Counted from the first letter of the stretch, positions 1 through 8,308 are shown. The stretch is 64,000 nucleotides of DNA from Acidimicrobilacustris europaeus (GCA_965194515.1 OZ239146.1:496001-560000), one strand, 5' to 3'. The notes: generated by a model not told the origin, from the letters alone. Translations and numbers: made by a program.

Positions 1-894
1 ATCGATACCAATCGTTTCTTTGTTGTCTGCACGAACGTGCTTGGTGGGTGTCAAGGAACCACTGGTCCTTCGTCAACGAATCCGGAAACCGGTCGTCCCT
101 ATGGTTCGTCATTTCCTGTCGTAACGATCCGAGACATTGTTCGTACCCAAGCTGCGGTTGCCGACGAGCTTGGTGTTGCGAAATGGCTTTCGGTTGTCGG
201 CGGCTCAATGGGCGGAATGCAAGTTCTTGAATGGGGAATCATGTTCCCTGAGCGCGTGCATTCGTTAGCGCCGCTTGCGAGCTGCGTTGCCGCGAGCGCG
301 TTTCAGATTGGTCAGTCCAGCGTTCAGCGAAGCGCAATCGTTCTCGACCCCAAATGGAATGGTGGCGACTACTACGAGGCTGCTCCCAATGAAGGCCCGC
401 ACTTTGGGCTCGGTCTTGCGCGCGAACAAGCGACGCTGACCTATCAGAGTGAAGAACTCATTGACACGAAACAAGGCCGCCGCGAAAAAGATGTCATGGA
501 CCGAGGCTTTGCTCCGTGGCAGCGCTTCGCAGTTGAGGGATTCCTTGACTATCAAGCAGAGAAGCTAATTCGCCGCTTCGACGCCAATTCATACTTGGTT
601 ATCAATAAAGCCATGGATCTCCATGATGTTGGCCGCGGTCGTGGAGGGTTACAGCGCGCATTGGCTCGAATCTCCGCCCCGGTGCTCACTCTTTCCATTA
701 GCTCCGATGGCCTGTACCCAACGCGCCAGCAACAGCTGTTGCACGACGAGATCGTGAGCAATGGCGGCAGCAGTCGACACGAGATCATTCACTCCAAAGC
801 TGGCCACGACGGGTTCCTTACCGAACATCAGGCTGTTGGCGCCGCACTAAAGCCGTTCCTTGCTGAAATCGAAACGAAACTGACGAACTCATGA
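1..894 (+). CDS. metX: Homoserine O-acetyltransferase (partial, 5' end outside window)
   Basis: Alpha/beta-hydrolase-fold acyltransferase that transfers an acyl group from acyl-CoA to L-homoserine in methionine biosynthesis. The reading frame is open from base 1, and the first codons already read as the conserved family segment ending NVLGGCQGTTGP, so the start lies upstream. The nucleophile serine sits in GGSMGGMQ. The other triad residues are probably the Asp in SSDGLYP and the His in AGHDGF near the C-terminus. About 297 residues are present; full members are usually 350-380. The stop overlaps the next gene by 4 bp (ATGA), which implies translational coupling with the sulfur-incorporating enzyme. 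Acetyl versus succinyl specificity cannot be decided here; MetX-type sequences in actinobacteria are normally acetyltransferases. Confidence 0.95.
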   Translation: MDTNRFFVVCTNVLGGCQGTTGPSSTNPETGRPYGSSFPVVTIRDIVRTQAAVADELGVAKWLSVVGGSMGGMQVLEWGIMFPERVHSLAPLASCVAASAFQIGQSSVQRSAIVLDPKWNGGDYYEAAPNEGPHFGLGLAREQATLTYQSEELIDTKQGRREKDVMDRGFAPWQRFAVEGFLDYQAEKLIRRFDANSYLVINKAMDLHDVGRGRGGLQRALARISAPVLTLSISSDGLYPTRQQQLLHDEIVSNGGSSRHEIIHSKAGHDGFLTEHQAVGAALKPFLAEIETKLTNS

Positions 895-2075
895 CTGAAG
901 AACGCGACACCTCACACCTTCACCCCGAAACCCGTGCGATTCGCGCTGGCCGTGCCGATAACGACACTGCCCTTGCGCCGATCCTTTGGGCAACGACAAC
1001 GTTCGTCACTCCGACGGTCGATGAAGCGCGCGAGATGGCGACGGGTGTTGGGCCGTCGCGGTTCTATGCCCGTTATGGCAACCCGACGGTGGCCGGCTTC
1101 GAAGATGCCATTGCGCAACTTGAAGGTGCGGAAAAGGCCCGAGCATTTGCATCGGGCATGGGTGCAATCAGTGCGGTTGTGTTGGGCCTTTGTTCGAAGG
1201 GCGATCACATCGTCACGCAGAATCAGTTGTACGGCGCAACACAGTTGTTGTTCCAAGCGGTGTGCCCACGCTTCGGGATTGACGTCACGTTTGTCGACGG
1301 CACCGAACCCGGTGCGTTCGCTGCTGCGGTGATCCCTGGCCGCACCACAATGATTTATGCCGAAACTCCAGCGAATCCTCGTCTTGACCTCGTAGATCTT
1401 GCCGAGCTCGGCGCGATCAAAGGTCCGGTCAAGGTCGTGGATTCCACATTTGCAACGCCGTTCGCACAGCGTCCGCTTGAGTTTGGTATCGACCTCGTCG
1501 TTCATTCGGCCACCAAGGGCATTGCTGGTCATAACGATGCCACGATCGGCGTCGTTGCTGGCGCAGCCGACTACATCGATTGGTTGTATTCCTTCGCCGT
1601 GATTCAAGGCGCGGTTGCATCGCCCTTCGATGCGATGAACGCACTTCGTGGTTTGCGCACCTTGGGCGTTCGTCTTGAACGACAGAGCAAGAACGCGGGC
1701 GAAATCGCACAGTTCCTTGAAGCGAACCCGAAGGTCGCGTCGGTGCGTTGGCCCGGTCTTGCATCGCATCCTCAATACGAACTTGCGCAACGACAACTCG
1801 ATGTTCCTGGTGGGCAATTGGCATTTGAACTCGTTGGTGGACTCGATGCCGGCCGCACGTTCGTTGAAGCGGTGCAGATTGCGCAGTTGGCGACCTCGCT
1901 TGGTGGTCCCGAGACGCTGGTGACGCATCCAGCATCAACCACGCATGTTGGCCTGAGCCCCGAAGAACTTGAAGCCGCCGGTATTCAGCCATCGACGATC
2001 CGTGTGTCGGTTGGTCTGGAACATGCCGACGACCTCATCGCCGATTTCGCGCAAGCCATCGATCAGATCAAGTAG
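891..2075 (+). CDS. PLP-dependent Cys/Met metabolism enzyme (O-acetylhomoserine sulfhydrylase or cystathionine gamma-synthase type)
   Basis: A 394-residue member of the Cys/Met metabolism PLP enzymes, which replace the O-acyl group of homoserine with sulfide or cysteine, or eliminate from methionine or cystathionine. The cofactor lysine is K209 in SATKGIAGH. RYGNPT near residue 61 and the SGMGA segment near 88 are family signatures that hold PLP and the neighbouring subunit. The ATG overlaps the metX stop by 4 bp, so its substrate is most likely the product of that enzyme, and the pair makes homocysteine or cystathionine. The family is hard to subdivide by eye: direct sulfhydrylase (MetZ/MetY), MetB and methionine gamma-lyase all remain possible. 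The coupling to metX argues for a biosynthetic role. Confidence 0.9.
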   Translation: MTEERDTSHLHPETRAIRAGRADNDTALAPILWATTTFVTPTVDEAREMATGVGPSRFYARYGNPTVAGFEDAIAQLEGAEKARAFASGMGAISAVVLGLCSKGDHIVTQNQLYGATQLLFQAVCPRFGIDVTFVDGTEPGAFAAAVIPGRTTMIYAETPANPRLDLVDLAELGAIKGPVKVVDSTFATPFAQRPLEFGIDLVVHSATKGIAGHNDATIGVVAGAADYIDWLYSFAVIQGAVASPFDAMNALRGLRTLGVRLERQSKNAGEIAQFLEANPKVASVRWPGLASHPQYELAQRQLDVPGGQLAFELVGGLDAGRTFVEAVQIAQLATSLGGPETLVTHPASTTHVGLSPEELEAAGIQPSTIRVSVGLEHADDLIADFAQAIDQIK

Positions 2076-2080
2076 TCGTC

Positions 2081-2866
2081 ATGCCGGAGATGCTCGAAAT
2101 CGAGATCTACCGGCGAGCTGCCGCTGCATCGTTAGGCCGTCGCATCGTTGCCGTCGACGCGTCCGATGCATGGTTCCTCAAAGGCGGCACGGATGAAGCA
2201 TCGGTTGTTGCAGCGTTAGTTGGCCGATCATTTGTTACGGATCGTCGCCGGGGAAAGTTGCTGCTGCTCGACACAAGCGACGAGGGACCAACGCTTGGTC
2301 TGCGCTTTGGCATGACCGGCGTGCTGGAACTTGATGGTGTTGATGCGATCGAAGGTCTTGAGTATTCGAGTCACCGCAAAGATCCCGCATGGGAACGATT
2401 CGTTGTTCACTTCGATGGTGGCGGCGCACTGCGCTTGCGCGACCCACGTCGACTCGGGGGAGTGGAGCTTGATCCCGATGAAGAGCGACTTGGCCCCGAT
2501 GCGGGCGATGTTTCGCTCGCACAACTCGTGGCGATCCTGGCCAACTCGAACGCGCCACTCAAGGCTCGGCTCATGGACCAGGCGCGTATCGCCGGGCTCG
2601 GCAACTTGCTCACCGATGAAACGTTGTGGCGAGCGGGCCTGGACCCAGCACGCGCAGCCGGTTCGCTGAATGTCGACGAAGTCGCGTCATTGCGGAAATC
2701 GATGCGTTTGACGTTGCGCGTACTCGGTCGGCGGGGCGGATCGCATATGGGCGACCTGCAGGACTCGCGCCATCGTGGCGGCACATGCCCAACCGATGGA
2801 GTGGTGCTTTTGCGGCGCACGATTGGTGGCCGCACCACCTATTCCTGCCCGCACCATCAGCGGTAA
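2081..2866 (+). CDS. Fpg/Nei-family DNA glycosylase-like protein with altered zinc finger
   Basis: A 261-residue protein with the layout of formamidopyrimidine-DNA glycosylases. It begins MPEMLEIE (family PELPEVE), so the catalytic Pro2 and Glu3 are present. A lysine occurs in RRGKLL, where Fpg has its conserved lysine. A helix-two-turn-helix region follows (GLGNLLTDETLWRAGLDP). The C-terminal beta-hairpin finger normally carries four cysteines as CPxC...CPxC. Here the pairs read CPTD and CPHH, so the second and fourth ligands are Asp and His. The Arg of the hairpin (GGRTT) is kept. The family excises oxidised purines or pyrimidines through beta,delta-elimination. The gene lies 5 bp after the methionine gene, probably co-transcribed by position only. 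Lesion specificity is unknown. Confidence 0.8.
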   Translation: MPEMLEIEIYRRAAAASLGRRIVAVDASDAWFLKGGTDEASVVAALVGRSFVTDRRRGKLLLLDTSDEGPTLGLRFGMTGVLELDGVDAIEGLEYSSHRKDPAWERFVVHFDGGGALRLRDPRRLGGVELDPDEERLGPDAGDVSLAQLVAILANSNAPLKARLMDQARIAGLGNLLTDETLWRAGLDPARAAGSLNVDEVASLRKSMRLTLRVLGRRGGSHMGDLQDSRHRGGTCPTDGVVLLRRTIGGRTTYSCPHHQR

Positions 2867-2914
2867 GCGGCCGGCGCGTCCGATCGCCGACCAAGCCAGA
2901 AGACATCGCCGGTC

Positions 2915-2920
2915 TAGGGT
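2915..2920 (+). promoter_or_regulatory. -10 box of a probable leaderless promoter
   Basis: TAGGGT lies 7 nt before a GTG codon at 2928, which is followed directly by an ATG. This spacing puts transcription start at or next to the start codon. The same arrangement recurs before several genes in the window. No convincing -35 was found. Confidence 0.5.
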
Positions 2921-2927
2921 TGAGCAC

Positions 2928-3566
2928 GTGATGCGCCCGTCCACCCCCCGCCGAGCCGCTGTTGCTGCTCTTGGTGGCGCCGTACTGCTGCTCATGACCG
3001 CAATGTTTGGCATCGGAGTGGGGCCTGCAGGGGCGGAAGATCCGCCACCGACGACGCCCACTACTGCAGCGCCAACGACGACGACAACGGTTGCACCGAC
3101 AACCACCACAAGCGCGCCGACGACAACTACCCAAGCCCCACGGACCACGACGACGCAGCGCAACACCACAACGACGCAGCGCTCGACGACCACGAGTTCG
3201 ACCTCCAGTACCTCCACGACCTCATCGACGACCACCACGATCGCAGCAGTGGCAGGTCCGTCTTCGTCTGACACCTCGGGCGGCTCAAGTTCGCCGTTCT
3301 GGTCCAGTGGCCGAAAGATCGCAGCGATCGTGACGCTGTTGCTCCTCGCGGCGGCCGGTATGTCGGCCCTTACCTACTTCTATTGGCGAGCAACGCGCCC
3401 CGGTGGTGCTGGGGCGGGGTCTGATGCCAAGGGCTCCGCAGGCGATGACGCCGGAACCGGGAGCGTTCCCGATGCCACTGGCCCCGTCGGCCCAGTGAGC
3501 CCGATGTTGGCCGAAGCATTGCGTCCCGATCCTTTCGTGACTCGCGACGATCTCGGCTTGCTCTGA
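2928..3566 (+). CDS. Thr-rich secreted/membrane-anchored protein of unknown function
   Basis: About 212 residues. The N-terminus has a basic stretch followed by a hydrophobic helix ending in a probable signal-peptidase site (residues about 10-35, ...GPAGAED). A low-complexity region of Thr, Pro and Ser (about 37-100) then reads as an extended, possibly O-glycosylated stalk. A second hydrophobic helix (about 135-155, IVTLLLLAAAGMSALTYFYW) precedes a basic residue and a Gly/Asp-rich tail. This predicts an extracellular stalk with a short cytoplasmic tail. GTG 2928 was chosen because TAGGGT stands 7 nt upstream; ATG 2931 is equally possible. I recognise no catalytic domain. Confidence 0.75.
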   Translation: MMRPSTPRRAAVAALGGAVLLLMTAMFGIGVGPAGAEDPPPTTPTTAAPTTTTTVAPTTTTSAPTTTTQAPRTTTTQRNTTTTQRSTTTSSTSSTSTTSSTTTTIAAVAGPSSSDTSGGSSSPFWSSGRKIAAIVTLLLLAAAGMSALTYFYWRATRPGGAGAGSDAKGSAGDDAGTGSVPDATGPVGPVSPMLAEALRPDPFVTRDDLGLL

Positions 3567-3568
3567 TC

Positions 3569-3574
3569 TAGCGT
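3569..3574 (+). promoter_or_regulatory. -10 box of a probable leaderless promoter
   Basis: TAGCGT is 6 nt before the ATG at 3581 and no Shine-Dalgarno sequence is present. The T is within 3 bases of the previous stop codon, so the gene probably has its own start site despite tight packing. Confidence 0.5.
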
Positions 3575-3580
3575 TGAGCC

Positions 3581-3802
3581 ATGGCCGACGCACTTGATCT
3601 CGACGCAATGCTTGAACGATTCCGCGACCGCGCAGCTGCGGTGAAGAACCGCAATCTTCCTCCCATCGGTGGCGATGAGCGGGCTCGCTTCATTGAACAA
3701 GCGCAGAATGACTTTCAGGACTTCGCCATTATCGGTGATGCAACCGCCACGCTCGACGACGGTGTTCTCACGCTCACCATCGATCTTCGTCCCAAGGGCT
3801 GA
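3581..3802 (+). CDS. Small conserved hypothetical protein (73 aa)
   Basis: A 73-residue acidic cytoplasmic protein with no signal peptide or membrane segment. It reads as a helical N-terminal half (AMLERFRDRAAAVKNR), a PPIGG linker, and a C-terminal part that looks like two beta strands (GDATATLDDGVLTLTIDLR). I do not recognise the family. Its coding nature is supported by codon bias like its neighbours, a plausible leaderless start, and a stop only 12 bp before the next gene, with which it probably forms a transcript. Confidence 0.65.
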   Translation: MADALDLDAMLERFRDRAAAVKNRNLPPIGGDERARFIEQAQNDFQDFAIIGDATATLDDGVLTLTIDLRPKG

Positions 3803-3814
3803 GCGGTAGGCATC

Positions 3815-4462
3815 GTGAACACTCGTTTTGATGAAGCAATCGCTGCGATCGATGCAGCGAACGCGGATGATCCATTTACCGTCACCTATGTCGTTGACGG
3901 TGTTGAAGTCACTCGGCCAAAGGAACTCGCGCATTCGGAGTTGATGTGCGAATGGGTGAAGAAACTTGACCCCGAAGCTGACGACGCTCAGATGCTTGCG
4001 GCTCGTGCGCATCATTTGCGGCGCTGGGCCTATCCGCGCACCGAACAGCCCGAAGGTCGCGCTGGCTATTTGAAGTGGCGCACCGAAGCGCGCAAACGCC
4101 ACGCAGCGTTAGTGGGGGAGATCCTCACTGGTGTTGGATACGGCACCGATGGCGATGACACCATCGAACGCGTGCAAGCGTTGGTTTCGAAACAAGGTCT
4201 TGGCAAAGGCGGGCTTGCCGATGTCGATGGTCGTTCGCCAGCCGTGCAGGTGCATGAAGACTCGTTGTGTCTGGTGTTCCTGCAAACGCAGTTCATCCCC
4301 GTCACCTCACAACTTGGTGATGAAAAGATGATCGACGTGCTTGTGCGCACCGTTCCCAAGATGGGTCCCCGGGGCCAGGCCGCGGCGCTGGCCCTTGATC
4401 TTGATCCCCATTGCGCTTCGCTTGTGGGGGCAGCGTTGGAACGGCTCTCGGCGGCGTCCTAA
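3815..4462 (+). CDS. DUF4202 family protein
   Basis: A 215-residue protein with a GTG start. It matches what I recall of DUF4202: an N-terminal AIAAIDAANADDP segment, then PKELAHSELM, and the strongly conserved RAHHLRRW followed by EGRAGYLKWR and DSLCLVFLQTQF. The paired histidines and the ordered His/Asp/Glu positions resemble HD-type metal-binding helical proteins, but that is inference and no biochemical role is known to me. The segment FIPVTSQLGDEKMIDVLVRT is followed by a Gly/Pro-bounded ALALDL helix, also typical. It is the last gene before a tRNA and a terminator. Confidence 0.85.
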   Translation: MNTRFDEAIAAIDAANADDPFTVTYVVDGVEVTRPKELAHSELMCEWVKKLDPEADDAQMLAARAHHLRRWAYPRTEQPEGRAGYLKWRTEARKRHAALVGEILTGVGYGTDGDDTIERVQALVSKQGLGKGGLADVDGRSPAVQVHEDSLCLVFLQTQFIPVTSQLGDEKMIDVLVRTVPKMGPRGQAAALALDLDPHCASLVGAALERLSAAS

Positions 4463-4511
4463 TCCCTCGGTTTTTCCCTCAGCGGCCCCCATTGGTAGGG
4501 TGTCGCCTTCT

Positions 4512-4587
4512 GCGGACGTGGCTCAGCTGGTAGAGCATCACCTTGCCAAGGTGAGGGTCGCGAGTTCGAATCTCGTCGTCCGCTCCA
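4512..4587 (+). tRNA. tRNA-Gly (anticodon GCC)
   Basis: A full cloverleaf can be drawn. The acceptor arm GCGGACG pairs with CGTCCGC, the discriminator is T, and CCA is encoded. The anticodon stem CACCT/AGGTG encloses TGCCA with GCC. The T arm contains GTTCGAATC. It is followed 3 nt later by a strong terminator. Confidence 0.97.
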
Positions 4588-4590
4588 TAA

Positions 4591-4624
4591 GAAAGGCCCC
4601 GGCTCCGGCCGGGGCCTTTCTTTT
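4591..4624 (+). terminator. Rho-independent terminator after tRNA-Gly
   Basis: A perfect 12-bp stem (GAAAGGCCCCGG / CCGGGGCCTTTC, 4591-4602 and 4609-4620) with a 6-nt loop is followed by TTTT. It ends the tRNA-Gly transcript. Confidence 0.9.
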
Positions 4625-4770
4625 AGGTATGCAGGCCAACCTCACCGACAGTGACATATGGCCGAATTCGTCTGATCCCAAGGGGCGCTTGGGATCGCTC
4701 CTTCAAATATGACAGTTTCATGACGAATGGGTTGCGGTTTGTAACAGGACCATGTGAGACTTAACCCTTC
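4625..4770 (+). other. Intergenic promoter region of the NlpC/P60 gene
   Basis: No coding potential seen. The likely upstream region of the 4771 gene includes an AT-rich segment (AAATATGACAG near 4705) and a GTAAC/TTAAC pair (4741 and 4761) about 20 bp apart. The pair faintly recalls MtrA-type sites that control actinobacterial cell-wall hydrolase genes, but the spacing is not the usual one, so I do not call an operator. Confidence 0.3.
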
Positions 4771-5877
4771 ATGACGACCCCCCGCCGAACGTTTCGTTCC
4801 GTTGTCCGATTGCGCACGCTGGCCGTGATGCTTGGGCTTGCTGTTGTCGCAGGCCTAGTCGTGCAGCCCGTGGGCGCCGATCAGCTTTCTGACAAACGAG
4901 CCGAGGCCACCAAGATCGCTGCTCGTCTGAGCGAACTCGACGCTTCCATGATGGAAGTCAATGCCCGCTTCGAGGCCGCCAACTTCAAGCTTCATCAGGC
5001 CGAGGCTGAAGTGGCCGAAGCCCGTCGCATGGCCACCATCACCAAAGCCGAGATGGAAAAGCGTGCCGGTGAACTTCGTGGCTATGCCGTGCAGGCCTAC
5101 AAGGGCGGCACAGACGGTCCCGAAGCCGATGCGTTGCTCACTGCCGATGCGTCCTCGGGAGTTATCTCCAAGACCTACATGTCCTCGCTGTCTGGCAATC
5201 GTCAGGACTATGTCGATGCGTTGAATGCGGCTCGTACACAGGCAGAAGAGGATGCAACTCGTCTCGCTCAGGCCGAGGCAGAAGCCAAGGCCAGCGCTGA
5301 AGAGATCGAATCTGCTCGCAATCAGGCCAAAGCCCAGCGCGATGAGCAGGCAGCGCTGAATGCCAAGGTGCAGGGCGAAGTCGCCGAATTGGTTCGCAGA
5401 GAACAAGAAGTAATCCGGGCAGCTGCTGCAGCTGCTGCCGCAGCCCGCCGCAGCGCCAGCGCTGGATCAAGTTCTCGAAGTTCAAGCCAGGTGTCGGTCA
5501 ACGTTCCTCCCGCAAACGGGTCGGTTGCTAACGCCGCCATTCGTGCTGGTCTGACCAAAGTCGGTAGCCCGTATGTCTGGGCCGCTGGTGGTCCGAACGC
5601 GTTCGACTGCTCGGGCTTTACACAATGGGCATTTGGCCAAGCTGGCATCAGCCTCCCGCATTACAGCGGTGCGCAGTACGCCATGACGACCCGTATCTCT
5701 GCCTCGCAACTTCAGCCTGGCGACCTTGTGTTCTGGGGCGGAAGCGGTTCGGCTCACGTGGCGATCTACATGGGCAACAACCAACTGGTCCATGCCTTTG
5801 GCTCTGGTGGTGTTGATGTCACCGAACTCGACGGTTGGTGGATGCGCCCATCGGGCTACGGCCGCCTCAATCTCTGA
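4771..5877 (+). CDS. Secreted NlpC/P60 peptidoglycan endopeptidase with coiled-coil N-terminus (RipA-like)
   Basis: A 368-residue exported cell-wall hydrolase. The signal peptide spans about residues 1-36 (RTLAVMLGLAVVAGLVV...VGAD). A long Ala/Glu/Lys/Arg-rich coiled coil follows (about 37-225), then a Ser-rich linker and a C-terminal NlpC/P60 domain (about 250-368). The nucleophile Cys is in FDCSGF, the catalytic His in SAHVAIY, and a further polar residue of the triad is probably the His of LVHAF. This family cleaves D-Glu/meso-DAP stem-peptide bonds. In RipA-type proteins the N-terminal coiled coil blocks the active site until processing and links the enzyme to division machinery. The monocistronic placement fits a separately controlled cell-separation enzyme. 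Confidence 0.9.
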   Translation: MTTPRRTFRSVVRLRTLAVMLGLAVVAGLVVQPVGADQLSDKRAEATKIAARLSELDASMMEVNARFEAANFKLHQAEAEVAEARRMATITKAEMEKRAGELRGYAVQAYKGGTDGPEADALLTADASSGVISKTYMSSLSGNRQDYVDALNAARTQAEEDATRLAQAEAEAKASAEEIESARNQAKAQRDEQAALNAKVQGEVAELVRREQEVIRAAAAAAAAARRSASAGSSSRSSSQVSVNVPPANGSVANAAIRAGLTKVGSPYVWAAGGPNAFDCSGFTQWAFGQAGISLPHYSGAQYAMTTRISASQLQPGDLVFWGGSGSAHVAIYMGNNQLVHAFGSGGVDVTELDGWWMRPSGYGRLNL

Positions 5878-5896
5878 AAAGGGCAAGTTTGTTGGG

Positions 5897-5955
5897 TACG
5901 GTTGAGATCCGTGGCCACGTCTGTTGCTCATCGGTCTGAGATGGCGGTTCACTAG
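5897..5955 (+). promoter_or_regulatory. Possible -10 box and 14-codon leader ORF ahead of the acyl-CoA synthetase
   Basis: TACGGT (5897-5902) is 8 nt before GTG 5911. That GTG opens a 14-codon frame (VATSVAHRSEMAVH) whose TAG (5953-5955) shares one base with the GTG start of the next gene (TAGTG). This could be a translated leader coupled to the main gene, or chance. Confidence 0.3.
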
Positions 5956-7433
5956 TGTTGCCGTTCGGAATGCAACTCACGCAGTTTGGCGCGTCAGTTG
6001 CCGTCATCGACGCTGAGGGTTCGCAGTCCTATGCCGATCTCGACGGTGCTGCGAATGCTGTTGCGGCTGCACTGGTTGAGGCCGGTGTACGACCCGGTTC
6101 AGTCGTTGCGACTGTGTGTCCTGCAGGGCGTTGGTGGTTAGCCGGAACCTATGGGGCCTGGCGCGCTGGCGCTGTGCTGTTGCCGCTTGAGGCCTCGCAT
6201 CCTCCTGCAGAACTTCGCCATCCCGTCACCGATTCGAGTGTTACGCATGTTCTGTGCACGGCGGAATCTGCTGAGTTGGCGAATGAACTCGCCGTATTTA
6301 CGAATGCGCAGATCGTTGATGTGTGTGAGGCAGTTGACGTCGAGAAATCTGCGACACTCCCAGAAATCTCCGACGACAACGATGCAATGATCGTCTACAC
6401 AAGCGGAACCACAGGGCTGCCGAAGGGTGTCGTGCACACGCACCGCTCATTGGCCGCGCAGTGTTCGGCAATGGTCGAAGCCTGGGCGTGGACTTCTGCT
6501 GACCGCATCGTGTGTGTCCTGCCACTGCATCACGTACACGGTCTCGTCAACGTCACCTTTACCTCGCTTTCGGTTGGCGCAGTGCTGGAGACCCCCGGCG
6601 GGTTCGACGCAATCGCGACATGGGAACGACTGGCATCAGGTGACGTCACGATCTTCATGGCGGTGCCCACGATTTACTCGCGCCTTGTTCGCGCTTGGCT
6701 CGACGCTGACGATGAAACGAAAGCCCGTTGGTCTTCCCGGGCGGCATTGCTTCGCTTGATGGTGTCTGGTTCGGCGGCATTGCCGGTGTCAACACTTAAA
6801 CAATGGCAAGAGATCAGTGGTCATGTGCTGCTTGAGCGTTACGGCATGACCGAACTGGGAATGGCGCTGGGGAACACCCTCGATCGCCGAGTTCCCGGCC
6901 ATGTGGGTTGGCAGTTCCCGGGCGTCGAAGTGCGCATTGTGAGCGAAGACGTTGTCGATGTTCCTGATGGCGACGTCGGAGAACTCCTCGTTCGTGGGAC
7001 GCAAGTGTTCAATCGCTATCTGAATCGTCCTGATGCAACTGCTGAATCATTTGTCGACGGTTGGTTCCGCACCGGCGACGTTGCGCAGCAAACGCCCGAT
7101 GGTTATCGGCTTCTCGGGCGCGCGTCCGTCGACATCATCAAGTCTGGCGGCGAGAAAGTTTCAGCGCTTGATATCGAGGAAGTGTTCCGCACCCATCCGG
7201 CAATTGCAGATTGTGCAGTTGTTGGATTGCCCGACGAAGAGTGGGGTGAGCGCGTAGCGATCGCATGGGTGGCCGATTCGACCGATCGACCAACCGATGC
7301 AGAGTTTCGTGCGTGGGGCAAAGAACGCCTGGCCCCAGCAAAGGTTCCCTTCAACTATCTGTGCATCGGCGAGTTGCCCCGTAATCCCATGGGCAAGGTC
7401 ACCAAAGTCGCGGTGAAGGAACTGTTTGCATAG
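5955..7433 (+). CDS. AMP-forming acyl-CoA synthetase, malonyl-CoA synthetase (MatB/ACSF3)-like
   Basis: A 492-residue ANL-superfamily ligase that activates a carboxylic acid to acyl-AMP and then to acyl-CoA. The P-loop YTSGTTGLPKG occurs near residue 149. The A5 motif is ERYGMTE and the A7 motif GWFRTGD. The catalytic lysine near the C-terminus is in NPMGKVTK. The combination RYGMTELGMAL, a VPGHVG segment, ELLVRG and SVDIIKSGGEKVSALDIE is the pattern I associate with malonate-type synthetases, so malonate or a related short acid is the best guess. The GTG start at 5955 overlaps an upstream mini-ORF; ATG 5970 is an alternative. The next gene is an enoyl-CoA hydratase, consistent with CoA-ester metabolism. 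Confidence 0.8.
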   Translation: MLPFGMQLTQFGASVAVIDAEGSQSYADLDGAANAVAAALVEAGVRPGSVVATVCPAGRWWLAGTYGAWRAGAVLLPLEASHPPAELRHPVTDSSVTHVLCTAESAELANELAVFTNAQIVDVCEAVDVEKSATLPEISDDNDAMIVYTSGTTGLPKGVVHTHRSLAAQCSAMVEAWAWTSADRIVCVLPLHHVHGLVNVTFTSLSVGAVLETPGGFDAIATWERLASGDVTIFMAVPTIYSRLVRAWLDADDETKARWSSRAALLRLMVSGSAALPVSTLKQWQEISGHVLLERYGMTELGMALGNTLDRRVPGHVGWQFPGVEVRIVSEDVVDVPDGDVGELLVRGTQVFNRYLNRPDATAESFVDGWFRTGDVAQQTPDGYRLLGRASVDIIKSGGEKVSALDIEEVFRTHPAIADCAVVGLPDEEWGERVAIAWVADSTDRPTDAEFRAWGKERLAPAKVPFNYLCIGELPRNPMGKVTKVAVKELFA

Positions 7434-7513
7434 AGGGTTCGGTATGGTCGCCGAAGGGTGGCACGATAGGGCTCGAACTGATGCCTAGACCTTCTCGATT
7501 CCAAGGGGAAACC

Positions 7514-8308
7514 GTGCTCGAAATTACCGACGTCGATCGCATTCGCACAATCGCATTGAATCGTCCCGACGCACTCAATGCGTTCAACGAGGCGCTCTAT
7601 GACGCAACGACAGATGCGCTGATCAACGCTGCTGCCGACAATTCCGTTGCTGTCGTTGTCATCACTGGAACTGGACGCTCATTTTCTGCCGGCACCGACG
7701 TTGTCGAAATGGCGATGCGCAACACCGGCGGCGTCGAGAGTGGTCGTCACGGGTTCCCGGGACTCGTCGACAACCTTGTCGACTTTCCAAAGCCGTTGAT
7801 CTGCGCGGTGAACGGAATGGCGCTCGGCATCGGGGCAACAATGCTTGCGCTTTCCGATCTTGTCTTCATGTCTTCTGAAGCACGCGTTCGTTGCCCATTT
7901 ACGGCGCTTGCCGTGGCACCTGAAGCGGCGAGCAGTTACACGTTCCCCGCACTGATCGGTCGTCACAACGCGACATGGGCGCTCATGAGCTCCGAGTGGT
8001 TGTCGGCGCAGGAATGTCTTGAGATGGGCATTACTTGGAAGGTCTGTGAACCCGATGCGCTGATGGAAGAAACCATGAAGCACGCGCGTGTACTTGCCTC
8101 GAAATCAATCTCGTCGCTTGTCGAATCAAAGAAGACGATCATGGCGGCGATCAAACCGCAGATCGACGCGGCCCGTGATCGCGAGAACGCTGCGTTCGCA
8201 TACCTGATGGGACGACCGGCGAATATGGAAGCGATGGTGGCGCTGGCCGAGCGTCGTCAGCCCGATTTCGCAGCGATCGATTTGGCTGATTTCTCCTCGA
8301 ATTCCTGA
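7514..8308 (+). CDS. Enoyl-CoA hydratase/isomerase family protein
   Basis: A 264-residue crotonase-fold enzyme acting on acyl-CoA thioesters. The two oxyanion-hole segments are visible: SFSAGTDV near residue 55 and MALGIGATMLALSDLVF near 98. A Glu within APEAASS near 137 is at the position of the single acid used by many isomerases. The second catalytic Glu of true hydratases is not obvious, so delta3-delta2-enoyl-CoA isomerase is a fair alternative. GTG 7514 is chosen because AAGGGGA stands just upstream (7503-7509); an ATG at 7481 would add 11 residues. It follows the acyl-CoA synthetase by 80 bp and may be co-transcribed. Confidence 0.85.
   Translation: MLEITDVDRIRTIALNRPDALNAFNEALYDATTDALINAAADNSVAVVVITGTGRSFSAGTDVVEMAMRNTGGVESGRHGFPGLVDNLVDFPKPLICAVNGMALGIGATMLALSDLVFMSSEARVRCPFTALAVAPEAASSYTFPALIGRHNATWALMSSEWLSAQECLEMGITWKVCEPDALMEETMKHARVLASKSISSLVESKKTIMAAIKPQIDAARDRENAAFAYLMGRPANMEAMVALAERRQPDFAAIDLADFSSNS

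Noticed and set aside
912..1928. 338-codon open frame antisense to the PLP enzyme
   Set aside because: Composition is rich in Arg and Cys with no family look, and it lies wholly inside a well-supported gene.
3050..3250. Low-complexity ACGACC-type repeat as a mobile or regulatory repeat
   Set aside because: It is coding sequence for a Thr-rich stalk and is irregular.
4741..4770. MtrA-type operator before the NlpC/P60 gene
   Set aside because: Only a loose GTAAC/TTAAC pair with wrong spacing.
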